This document shows, piece after piece, positions 1-6,273 of a DNA stretch of 7,668 bases (position 1 is its first letter; the number at the start of each line of letters is the position of its first letter). A model generated the notes under the pieces. The model searched no databases. It was not told the origin of the DNA and was given only the letters and a program-made list of their open reading frames with translations. The stretch is from NCBI GenBank assembly GCA_002396125.1, contig DGWL01000001.1:1-7668 (forward strand). The letters run 5' to 3'. Made by a program: the position numbers and the translations under genes. Source of the DNA: Porphyromonadaceae bacterium UBA4259. Its GTDB lineage: Bacteria > Bacteroidota > Bacteroidia > Bacteroidales > Muribaculaceae.

Positions 1-620
1 CCGAGGAGGTTACCGACATGGCTCGTAGTGTGAATGCCGAGGTGATTGCGTCGACATTTGACGAGCCTGCCGACCGCCACGTGAAGATTGCCGACCTGGT
101 GCTCCAAAAGGCTAAACGCATGGTGGAATGCGGGCACGACGTTGTAATCCTGCTCGACTCTATCACACGCCTTGCCCGTGCCTACAACACCATAGCCCCT
201 GCTAGCGGCAAAATATTGAGTGGTGGTGTAGACGCCAACGCATTGCAACGCCCCAAGCGCTTCTTTGGCGCGGCACGCAACATTGAGAACGGCGGCAGTT
301 TGACCATTATCGCTACCGCACTCATCGAGACCGGCAGCAAGATGGACGAGGTGATCTTTGAGGAATTCAAGGGCACCGGTAACATGGAGCTCCAGCTCGA
401 CCGCAAGCTCAGCAACAAGCGCGTGTTCCCGGCTGTCGACATCATGGCTTCTAGCACTCGTCGCGACGACTTACTGCTCAAGCAAGACACGCTCAACCGC
501 ATGTGGATTTTGCGCCGCTTCTTGAGCGACCGCAACTCAATCGAGGCAATGGAATTCATTAAGGATCGCATGGAGCGCACCCGCAGCAACGAGGAACTGC
601 TGCTCACAATGAACGACTAA
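1..620 (+). CDS. rho: Transcription termination factor Rho, C-terminal part (5' truncated by window edge)
   Basis: Rho is a hexameric RNA-dependent ATPase/helicase in the cytoplasm that ends transcription of untranslated RNA. The reading frame is open from base 3 (EEVTDM) and continues off the left edge, so the Met at base 18 is internal and not the start. Numbering from that Met, the visible parts are: the ATPase core with the Walker B strand VVILLDSITRLARAYN (residues 42-57); the Q-loop region SGGVDANALQRPKRFFGAAR (68-87); the R-loop segment FKGTGNMELQLDRK (117-130); and the arginine-finger equivalent R148 in SSTRRDD, matching E. coli R366. The C-terminal helices (MWILRRFL, MEFIKDRM) are intact and the stop is TAA. 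The RNA-binding N-terminus and Walker A lie outside the window. It is convergent with the fermentation operon, with no functional link evident. Confidence 0.97.
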   Translation, partial: EEVTDMARSVNAEVIASTFDEPADRHVKIADLVLQKAKRMVECGHDVVILLDSITRLARAYNTIAPASGKILSGGVDANALQRPKRFFGAARNIENGGSLTIIATALIETGSKMDEVIFEEFKGTGNMELQLDRKLSNKRVFPAVDIMASSTRRDDLLLKQDTLNRMWILRRFLSDRNSIEAMEFIKDRMERTRSNEELLLTMND

Positions 621-657
621 AATTCAAATTCATAACGCTCTTTTTTCACGAGAAATA

Positions 658-697
658 AACAATGGGGATGAACCTAGAGTGGCTCATCCCCATTGTT
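658..697 (+). terminator. 14-bp stem-loop downstream of rho, probable terminator
   Basis: A perfect 14-bp inverted repeat (658-671 with 684-697; AACAATGGGGATGA and its complement) encloses a 12-nt loop. It begins 37 nt after the rho stop codon. There is no clean T-tract on either strand after the stem (the plus strand continues ATATAGTAAC), so it is not a textbook intrinsic terminator. It may act as the rho 3' end or as a 3'-stabilising hairpin. The strand assignment rests on proximity to rho; the stem is symmetric and could serve both directions. Confidence 0.55.
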
Positions 698-738
698 ATA
701 TAGTAACAAAAAGGAATTAATTATTGTGGTGAAAACAG

Positions 739-778
739 AAAAAAGAGAGTGGCCTCAAATCAATTAGGCCACCCTCTT
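739..778 (-). terminator. Intrinsic terminator of the minus-strand fermentation operon
   Basis: Read on the minus strand, a 13-bp stem (766-778 with 743-755) is complete apart from one G-U wobble (773/748). It has a 10-nt loop and runs into a six-T tract (744-739), then CTGTTTTC. The stem starts 24 nt past the etfA stop codon. This fits a Rho-independent terminator closing the whole kamD-to-etfA transcription unit. On the plus strand the wobble becomes an A/C mismatch and no T-tract follows, so the element is directional. Confidence 0.85.
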
Positions 779-802
779 CATTATGAGAACAAAATCTTTT
801 TT

Positions 803-1819
803 TTATTTCTCCAACTCTTTCTTGAGTCTTTCGGTGAGCATGGGGACAATCTTGTGGAGGTCACCCACGATACCGAGGTCGGCAACGCTGAAGATGGGAG
901 CAAACTTGTCCTTATTGATGGCGATAATGAAATCGCTCTCTTCCATACCTGCAAGGTGCTGGATGGCACCGCTGATGCCACATGCCATGTAGAGCTGTGG
1001 ACGCACGGTCTTACCGGTTTGACCCACCTGACACTCGTGAGGCATAACTCCATTGTCGACCATAGCACGAGAAGAAGCTACTTGCCCACCAAGCACGTCG
1101 GCAAGTGCCTGCAGCTTGTTGAAGCCCTCCTTGTCGTGAACGCCACGTCCACCCGAAACGAGAATCTTAGCCTCGGCAATGTCGGCCATCTCCTTGTCGG
1201 CCTTAATGGTCTCAACAACTTTAACCTTAAACTTCGAGGTGTCAAACTTGGGAGCAAACTCGGTGATAACACCCTTGCGGCTAGCGTCGCGCTCCATCTT
1301 CTGCATCACACCGGGACGCACTGTCGACATTTGTGGACGATTGTTGGGGCAAACGATGGTAGCCATAAGGTTTCCACCAAATGCAGGACGAGTCATGCAG
1401 AACTCTTTCTCCTCATCCTTAACGGGAAGAATCTCGAGCTTGGTGCAGTCGGCAGTAAGACCGGTCTTGAGTCGTGAAGCCAAGCGTGGAGCCAGGTCAC
1501 GACCAATAGTGGTGGCACCGTAGAGCACGATGTGAGGCTTGCGGTTGAGAATAATCTGCGACACAGCCTGCGAATATTGCTCCGAGAGGAAGTCCTTAAG
1601 TTCGGGAGTGTCGACCACGATAACCTCGTCGGCACCATATTCAATAAGAGCTTGAGCCTGATCCTTAATGCCGCAACCCAGCAGCATAGCCACAACCTTC
1701 TCTTCAAGCACATCGGCGAGGTCACGAGCCTTGCCCAAAAGTTCGAATGCAACGGACTGGATTACACCTTCACGTTGTTCAGCAAAAACAAATACGTTTT
1801 TATAATCGTTCTTTTCCAT
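803..1819 (-). CDS. etfA: Electron transfer flavoprotein alpha subunit
   Basis: This is the FAD-carrying large subunit of the ETF heterodimer, which passes electrons to or from the acyl-CoA dehydrogenase encoded two genes upstream. The protein is 338 aa, normal for the family. The N-terminal half (about 5-190) is the ETF nucleotide-binding-like domain. The C-terminal FAD domain shows SGGRG (222-226), the flavin-contacting arginine in ASSRAMVD (R251), QVGQTGK (264-270), GISGAIQHLAGM (281-292), AINKD (300-304) with APIF, and ADLGIVGDL (313-321). The start is the first Met, 13 nt after the etfB stop, with only a weak purine stretch (AAAGAAG) upstream, so translation is probably coupled to etfB. 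It is the last gene of the operon, followed by a strong intrinsic terminator. The bifurcating character is argued from EtfB. Confidence 0.96.
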   Translation of the reverse strand: MEKNDYKNVFVFAEQREGVIQSVAFELLGKARDLADVLEEKVVAMLLGCGIKDQAQALIEYGADEVIVVDTPELKDFLSEQYSQAVSQIILNRKPHIVLYGATTIGRDLAPRLASRLKTGLTADCTKLEILPVKDEEKEFCMTRPAFGGNLMATIVCPNNRPQMSTVRPGVMQKMERDASRKGVITEFAPKFDTSKFKVKVVETIKADKEMADIAEAKILVSGGRGVHDKEGFNKLQALADVLGGQVASSRAMVDNGVMPHECQVGQTGKTVRPQLYMACGISGAIQHLAGMEESDFIIAINKDKFAPIFSVADLGIVGDLHKIVPMLTERLKKELEK

Positions 1820-1832
1820 AGCTTCTTTACTT

Positions 1833-2615
1833 TTAGATGATGTGTTTCTCTTTCAGTTTATTGATAATAAGCTCAACAGCTTCTTCCTCACTCACTTCAT
1901 GAACCTCACCGGGCTCCTTCATAGCCTTGGGGAACGAACGGAACACCTTAGTTGGTGAACCGGCAAGACCAAGCTTGCCCTCGTCAACGTCGATCTTGTC
2001 GGCGCCCCACACTTCCACTTCCTTGTCGTAGGCTTCCATGATGCCACTCACGCTCATGTAGCGAGGCTCGAAAGCCGATGCAAGAACTGTGAGCAAGCAC
2101 TTGCCTTCAACCTCCAGCACCTGAACGCTGTCCTCATTCTCTTTGTGAACAAGGAGATTGCCATTGTCGAGACGCTTAGCGTCGGCAACGTAGGTGATTT
2201 GAGGCAGGTCAAGATGCTCGGCGAGCTCGGGTCCCACTTGTGCGGTATCACCATCGATAGCCTGGCGACCGGCAATGATGAGATCATAGTCGAGAGTGCG
2301 ACACAGACCCGAAAGGGCGTAGCTGGTTGCCAAAGTGTCGGCACCAGCAAACTTGCGGTCGCTAAGCAGGATGGCACGGTCGGCTCCCATGGCGTAAGCC
2401 TCGCGCAAAATAACGTCGGCCTGTGGAGGACCCATCGAGATTACAGTAATGTGTGCGCCACACTGATCCTTGAGGCGAAGAGCGAGTTCGAGACCGCCCT
2501 TATCGTCGGGGTTCATAATGCTTGGCACTCCGTCACGAATCAAGGTACCTTTTACGGGATCAATCTTGATTTCGGTGGTATCGGGAACTTGTTTTACGCA
2601 AACTATAATATTCAT
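1833..2615 (-). CDS. etfB: Electron transfer flavoprotein beta subunit, bifurcating-type signature
   Basis: This is the small ETF subunit, 260 aa and full length. It opens with MNIIVCVKQVPDT and carries the adenine-nucleotide/flavin-binding loop AGRQAIDGDTAQVGP (115-129) and a C-terminal LAGSPTKVFRSF (217-228). In ETFs that bind a second FAD here (the Acidaminococcus and clostridial Bcd partners) this loop has the same DGDTAQVGP form, while mitochondrial-type ETFs that bind AMP differ. From family knowledge I therefore infer a bifurcating ETF that oxidises NADH and sends electrons both to crotonyl-CoA (via Bcd) and to ferredoxin. The gene lies 18 nt after bcd and has a consensus AGGAGG ribosome-binding site 9 nt before the ATG, which supports this start. 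Biochemical type is inferred, not shown. Confidence 0.95.
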   Translation of the reverse strand: MNIIVCVKQVPDTTEIKIDPVKGTLIRDGVPSIMNPDDKGGLELALRLKDQCGAHITVISMGPPQADVILREAYAMGADRAILLSDRKFAGADTLATSYALSGLCRTLDYDLIIAGRQAIDGDTAQVGPELAEHLDLPQITYVADAKRLDNGNLLVHKENEDSVQVLEVEGKCLLTVLASAFEPRYMSVSGIMEAYDKEVEVWGADKIDVDEGKLGLAGSPTKVFRSFPKAMKEPGEVHEVSEEEAVELIINKLKEKHII

Positions 2616-2624
2616 ATCTATTGT

Positions 2625-2630
2625 CCTCCT
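2625..2630 (-). promoter_or_regulatory. Consensus Shine-Dalgarno site of etfB
   Basis: The minus strand reads AGGAGG, 9 nt upstream of the etfB ATG. It lies in the 18-nt bcd-etfB spacer, directly after the bcd stop region. Most other genes in the window lack such a site, so this one both fixes the etfB start and suggests boosted translation. Confidence 0.8.
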
Positions 2631-2633
2631 TTA

Positions 2634-3773
2634 TTATTTAAATAAATGACCGGCAATCACCATGCGCTGTACCTCGGATGTACCTTCGTAAATCTCGGTA
2701 ATCTTAGCGTCGCGCATCATGCGCTCTACAGGATATTCACGAGTATAGCCATATCCACCATGGAATTGAACAGCCTTAGTAGTAACTTCCATAGCAGTTT
2801 CGGCAGCAAAGAGCTTGGCCATAGCAGCATCGGCACTGTAAGGAATGCCGTTGTCCTTCTTCCAAGCGGCACTGCGAACTAACAGACGAGCGGCCTCAAC
2901 CTTAGTCTTGAGGTCGGCCATCTGGAACTGAGTGTTCTGGAACTTGGCGATAGCGCGGCCAAATTGCTTGCGCTCCTTAGTGTACTTAACAGTCTCATCC
3001 ATTGCGCCCTGAGCGATACCCAGTGCCTGTGATGCGATACCAATGCGACCACCATCAAGAGTCTTCATAGCAATGCTAAATCCCTTGCCTAGCTGGCCGA
3101 GCAAGTTCTCCTTAGGTACCTCGCAGTTTTCAAAAATCAACTCGCAAGTAGCGCTACCACGAATACCCATCTTCAACTCCTTCTTACCGATTGAGAAACC
3201 TGGCATACCCTTCTCAACAATGAAGGCCGAGATACCCTTGGTACCCTTCGACTTGTCGGTCATCGCCATAACGATGAACACGTTAGCATAAGAGGCGTTG
3301 GTGATGAAAATCTTAGAGCCATTGAGAATCCACTTGTCGCCGGCATCGACAGCTGTGGTTTGCTGCATAGCAGCATCAGTTCCGGCATTTGGCTCAGTGA
3401 GTCCAAAAGCACCAATCCACTCGCCAGAGGCAAGCTTGGGCAAGTATTTCATCTTTTGTTCCTCGGTGCCATGCTCCAAGATAGGAGCCATGCACAGTGA
3501 TGTGTGAGCCGAGAGTACCACACCTGTTGTGGCACACACTCTCGAGAGCTCTTCAACTGCCATGATGTACATCTGCACAGTGCCACCTGCTCCACCGTAC
3601 TGCTTGGGAACAGGAATACCCATAATGCCGAGCTTACCCATCTTCTCAACGGTTTCAATAGGGAAACGCTCTTGTTCATCGACCTCGGCAGCCAAAGGCT
3701 TTACTTCATTCTCAGCAAACGAGCGAATCATTTGCAGAAAAAGTTGTTCTGTCTTTGAATAGCTAAAATCCAT
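2634..3773 (-). CDS. bcd: Short-chain acyl-CoA (butyryl-CoA) dehydrogenase
   Basis: This FAD enzyme interconverts butyryl-CoA and crotonyl-CoA; in fermentation it works as a crotonyl-CoA reductase with EtfAB. The protein is 379 aa, the usual length. The N-terminal helical domain (1-120) is followed by the flavin/substrate signature GAFGLTEPNAGTD (121-133), the middle beta domain, and the C-terminal helical domain with ERKQFGR (267-273), QFHGGYGYTREYPVERMMRD (336-355) and TEIYEGTSEVQR (359-370). E363 in IYEGT is the expected catalytic base, in the position typical of short-chain enzymes. The start is the first Met; no Shine-Dalgarno sequence is visible, only an AT-rich leader. It sits 113 nt after hbd, the largest gap in the operon, and 18 nt before etfB. 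The bcd-etfB-etfA order is the standard butyrate module. Chain-length preference is inferred from context. Confidence 0.95.
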   Translation of the reverse strand: MDFSYSKTEQLFLQMIRSFAENEVKPLAAEVDEQERFPIETVEKMGKLGIMGIPVPKQYGGAGGTVQMYIMAVEELSRVCATTGVVLSAHTSLCMAPILEHGTEEQKMKYLPKLASGEWIGAFGLTEPNAGTDAAMQQTTAVDAGDKWILNGSKIFITNASYANVFIVMAMTDKSKGTKGISAFIVEKGMPGFSIGKKELKMGIRGSATCELIFENCEVPKENLLGQLGKGFSIAMKTLDGGRIGIASQALGIAQGAMDETVKYTKERKQFGRAIAKFQNTQFQMADLKTKVEAARLLVRSAAWKKDNGIPYSADAAMAKLFAAETAMEVTTKAVQFHGGYGYTREYPVERMMRDAKITEIYEGTSEVQRMVIAGHLFK

Positions 3774-3886
3774 ATAATGTATAAGTTATCAGTTTTCAGT
3801 TTTCAGTTTTTTGGGGGGGAGAAAGTTAGTCCACCTAAGCTGAAAGTAGATATTGAAATCTGAATGAATAATTTATTAAATGTAAA
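3774..3886 (-). other. 113-nt hbd-bcd spacer, AT-rich with repeats
   Basis: This is the longest non-coding gap inside the operon. It contains a triple CAGTTTT heptamer repeat, a T6G7 homopolymer junction (3807-3819 plus strand), and a decayed CTGAAA/GAAATCTGAA segment (3840-3864). I could not place a convincing Bacteroidota promoter (-7 TAnnTTTG with -33 TTG); the nearest match on the minus strand is TAACTTTC around 3822-3829. An internal promoter or processing site remains possible because bcd-etfBA is often independently expressed. Confidence 0.5.
3790..3810. repeat. Three tandem CAGTTTT heptamers next to a G7 tract
   Basis: Three exact, uninterrupted copies of CAGTTTT occur on the plus strand (CTGAAAA-type units on the coding strand), at 3790-3796, 3797-3803 and 3804-3810. 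They are followed by TT and then seven consecutive Gs (3813-3819). Short heptameric tandem repeats of this kind are prone to slippage. The array lies 17 nt upstream of the bcd start codon, within its 5' leader. Confidence 0.85.
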
Positions 3887-4723
3887 TTAATATTTATAGA
3901 AACCTTCACCAGTCTTGCGGCCAAGCAAGCCAGCGCGGACCATCTTGCGCAGCAATGGATGAGGGCGATACTTGGGGTCGCCAAACTCGTTATAGAGCAC
4001 TTCCATGATAGCAAGGTTCACGTCGTTGCCAATGAGGTCAGCCAGTGCCAAGGGACCCATTGGGTGATTAGCACCAAGCATCATGCACTTATCGATATCC
4101 TCAGCGCTTGCAATACCATCGGCAAGGATACCCACTGCCTCGTTAATCATTGGGATAAGGATGCGGTTAACAACAAAGCCTGGAGCCTCATTCACAGGAA
4201 CTGGAGTCTTACCAATCTCAGTAGCGAGGTCGATGATGCACTTAGCTGTCTCATCACTAGTGAGCTGGCCACGAATTACCTCAACAAGTGCCATGCGGTC
4301 GGCAGGATTGAAGAAGTGGCAACCAATGAACTGAGCAGGACGACTGGTGCAAGCTGCAATCTCGGTTATAGAGAGCGATGAAGAGTTGGTGGCAAAGATG
4401 GTCTCGGGCTTGCAAATCTTGTCGAGTTCCATGAACACGTCTTTCTTGAGTTGCATGTTCTCAACAGCAGCCTCAATAACGAGGTCGGCATCGGCAAAAG
4501 TTGCATAGTCGGTAGTAGTAGTAATATTAGCAAGGATAGCATCCATAGCTTCCTTAGTTATTTTACCTTTCTCCACGAGTTTGTTATATCCCTTAGAGAT
4601 AGAAGCCATAGCCTTTTCAAGGCTTGCATCTGTGCGGCTCTTCATGACAACAGGCATCTTGGCGGCAAAAGCCTTGACGATGCCTTTAGCCATTGTACCT
4701 GTTCCAATTACACAAATTTTCAT
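3887..4723 (-). CDS. hbd: 3-hydroxybutyryl-CoA dehydrogenase, possibly NADP(H)-dependent
   Basis: It interconverts acetoacetyl-CoA and 3-hydroxybutyryl-CoA. The protein is 278 aa, full length. The N-terminal Rossmann domain starts GTGTMAKG (7-14). The catalytic region has NSSSLSIT (113-120), the His in GCHFFNPAD (H136), the paired Glu E148 in ALVEVI, and N186 in APGFVVNRILIPMINEA. The C-terminal helical domain has GANHPMGPLALADLIG (217-232) and ends GRKTGEGFYKY. Two differences from the clostridial NADH enzymes stand out: the third glycine of the Rossmann loop is Ala12, and the acidic residue after beta-2 that binds the NAD ribose is replaced by S29-R30 (VVMKSRT). Both fit NADP(H), by inference. 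PAPVMKLVE is also PADRMALVE here. It follows the crotonase gene by 33 nt with no clear Shine-Dalgarno sequence. Confidence 0.94.
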   Translation of the reverse strand: MKICVIGTGTMAKGIVKAFAAKMPVVMKSRTDASLEKAMASISKGYNKLVEKGKITKEAMDAILANITTTTDYATFADADLVIEAAVENMQLKKDVFMELDKICKPETIFATNSSSLSITEIAACTSRPAQFIGCHFFNPADRMALVEVIRGQLTSDETAKCIIDLATEIGKTPVPVNEAPGFVVNRILIPMINEAVGILADGIASAEDIDKCMMLGANHPMGPLALADLIGNDVNLAIMEVLYNEFGDPKYRPHPLLRKMVRAGLLGRKTGEGFYKY

Positions 4724-4756
4724 GTCTTAAAGTGTTTTAATATTAATGATTATTGT

Positions 4757-5533
4757 TTATTCTCCTATAAAGTTGGCGCTTCGTTTCTCGAGGAAAGCTG
4801 CCATACCTTCTTTTTGATCCTTGGTGGCAAAGCACTTGCCAAAGAGCTTGTTTTCAAGTTCAAGGCTAGCAGTTGCGTCGAGGTCATAGTTCTCGTTAAT
4901 GCTTTGCTTGGCAAGACTAATGGCAATAGGAGCACAGGCAACCATCTTGCGTGCCATTTCCACAGCCGCCGGCATTAGTTGTTCTGGCTCATAAATTGCA
5001 TTAACAAGGCCTATGCGAAGCGCTTCGTCGGCTTTAATCACTTTGCCGGTATAGATCATCTCCTTGGCGTAGCCTTGACCTATAAGCTTGGCTAGGCGAT
5101 AAGTTCCCGAGAAACCAGGAATAATTCCAAGCCCAACTTCTGGTTGTCCAAACTTGGCTTTCGCCGAAGCTATGCGTATGTCGCAAGCCATAGCCAACTC
5201 GCAACCGCCACCCAGGGCAAAACCATTAACAGCAGCAATCACGGGAATTGGCAGCAACTCAATGGCACGGAACACCTTAGCACCGAGCTTTCCAAACTCA
5301 TAGCCTTCCTGTTCGTTAAGGTTAGCCATCTCGCTAATGTCGGCACCTGCAACAAACGATTTCTCGCCATCGCCAGTGATAATCAACACGCGAGTAGTGC
5401 TGCCGATATTCTCCACAAAGTCGCCAAGTTCCTTGAGAATTGTAGAATTGAGAGCATTCAACGATTTAGGCGCTGAAATTCTCAAGGTGGTTATTCCACC
5501 TTCATTCTCAATCTTGAGGAATTTATAATCCAT
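4757..5533 (-). CDS. crt: Enoyl-CoA hydratase / crotonase (3-hydroxybutyryl-CoA dehydratase)
   Basis: This crotonase-fold enzyme is expected to dehydrate 3-hydroxybutyryl-CoA to crotonyl-CoA. The protein is 258 aa, the normal length. It has the oxyanion-hole segment FVAGADISEM (60-69), the substrate-pocket signature NGFALGGGCELAMACDIRIA (103-122) with first catalytic glutamate E112, and PEVGLGIIPGFSGTYRL (131-147) with second catalytic glutamate E132. Both glutamates are present, so hydratase activity is expected and not one of the isomerase or hydrolase variants that lose one. The usual GFGGTQRL is GFSGTYRL here. It lies 11 nt after the CoA-transferase gene, has no Shine-Dalgarno sequence, and precedes hbd, its metabolic partner. 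The substrate is inferred from neighbours, since crotonases are broad. Confidence 0.93.
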   Translation of the reverse strand: MDYKFLKIENEGGITTLRISAPKSLNALNSTILKELGDFVENIGSTTRVLIITGDGEKSFVAGADISEMANLNEQEGYEFGKLGAKVFRAIELLPIPVIAAVNGFALGGGCELAMACDIRIASAKAKFGQPEVGLGIIPGFSGTYRLAKLIGQGYAKEMIYTGKVIKADEALRIGLVNAIYEPEQLMPAAVEMARKMVACAPIAISLAKQSINENYDLDATASLELENKLFGKCFATKDQKEGMAAFLEKRSANFIGE

Positions 5534-5544
5534 AGTTAAAAGGA

Positions 5545-6204
5545 TTAAATGTCCATTGGTTTCAAGTTAGGATCAATGATGAGCGTTGCTCCTGTAGCTT
5601 CCTGCACTTGCTCAACAGTGAACTCGGGATGTATTTCGCGAAGAACAATTCCTTCGGGGGTGATGTCCATAACACCCATCTCGGTGATAATCATGTTGAC
5701 CTGGCCAGCTGCGGTGAGAGGTAATGTACACTCTTTCAAAATCTTGTGATTACCTTTCTGTGTATGTTCCATAGTGAGAATAACACGCTTTGCACCAACA
5801 ACAAGGTCCATAGCGCCACCCATGCCGGGAGCCATCTTGCCGGGGATAATCCAGTTGGCAAGGTTACCCTTCTCATCAACCTGCAGAGCTCCAAGGAACG
5901 ACACGTTCACATGTCCGCCACGGATAATGGCAAACGAAGTAGCCGAGTCGAAAGTGCATGCGCCAGGTTCCAGGGTAATGAAGCCACCACCGGCGTTAAT
6001 CAAGTTCTTGTCTTGCTCGCCCTCGGCAGGAGTTGGACCCATGCCCATTGCTCCATTCTCGGTTTGCAGAGTCACTTCCACTCCATCGGGAAGATAGTTA
6101 GGAATTAAAGTTGGTATTCCAATACCCAAGTTCACTACATCACCGTCGTGCAACTCTTTAGCAGCACGTTTTGCGATGACTTCTCTCATTTCATTTTTGT
6201 CCAT
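5545..6204 (-). CDS. atoA: Butyrate/acetoacetate CoA-transferase, beta subunit
   Basis: This is the catalytic (B) subunit of a two-subunit class I CoA-transferase (AtoA/CtfB/ScoB family), which moves CoA between butyryl-CoA and acetoacetate or acetate. The protein is 219 aa, close to the 216 of E. coli AtoA. It has DGDVVNLGIGIPTLIPNYLP (20-39), the active-site glutamate E49 in QTENGAMGMGP, NAGGGFITLEPGA, FIxx-type RGGHVNVSFLGALQVDEKGN, and NWIIPGKMAPGMGGAMDLV. Met1 is kept as the start because it precedes the family N-terminus by the usual few residues; Met6 is an alternative. No Shine-Dalgarno sequence is evident. The alpha subunit (AtoD) is needed for activity but is not encoded in this window. 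Position between kamE and crt ties it to butyrate release from lysine fermentation. Exact acyl preference is inferred. Confidence 0.94.
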   Translation of the reverse strand: MDKNEMREVIAKRAAKELHDGDVVNLGIGIPTLIPNYLPDGVEVTLQTENGAMGMGPTPAEGEQDKNLINAGGGFITLEPGACTFDSATSFAIIRGGHVNVSFLGALQVDEKGNLANWIIPGKMAPGMGGAMDLVVGAKRVILTMEHTQKGNHKILKECTLPLTAAGQVNMIITEMGVMDITPEGIVLREIHPEFTVEQVQEATGATLIIDPNLKPMDI

Positions 6205-6250
6205 AATAGAATTTTGTATTTATGAGATTAATTATATTGTTGTTTATTAT

Positions 6251-6263
6251 TTGTTTAAAACAA
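6251..6263. repeat. Short AT-rich inverted repeat in kamE-atoA spacer
   Basis: TTGTTT and AAACAA flank a single central base, making a 6+1+6 palindrome in the 69-nt AT-rich spacer after kamE. It is too tight to form an RNA hairpin. It could be an operator half-site pair or chance in AT-rich DNA. No promoter with Bacteroidota consensus was found around it. Confidence 0.35.
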
Positions 6264-6273
6264 TTGTCTGTGA

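Noticed and set aside
182..607. Minus-strand open frame opposite rho
   Set aside because: The sense strand encodes highly conserved Rho; the antisense translation is Ser/Arg/Leu-rich low-complexity shadow.
18..620. Rho starting at the Met at base 18
   Set aside because: The frame is open upstream and encodes the conserved EEVTDM of Rho, so this Met is internal and the gene is cut by the window edge.
749..1477. 242-codon open frame on the plus strand opposite etfA
   Set aside because: It is antisense to a full-length, motif-complete EtfA, overlaps the operon terminator at its start, and its translation resembles no family I recognise. It is a shadow of biased codon use.
2145..2645. 166-codon plus-strand frame opposite etfB
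   Set aside because: It lies antisense to a complete EtfB and extends only into the spacer; no domain or ribosome-binding site was seen.
3790..3810. CRISPR-like or insertion-sequence end
   Set aside because: The units are 7 nt, contiguous and without spacers, and there are no terminal inverted repeats or transposase. It is a simple tandem repeat.
3774..3886. Internal promoter upstream of bcd
   Set aside because: I found only an imperfect -7-like TAACTTTC on the minus strand, with no matching -33 element, so no promoter was annotated.
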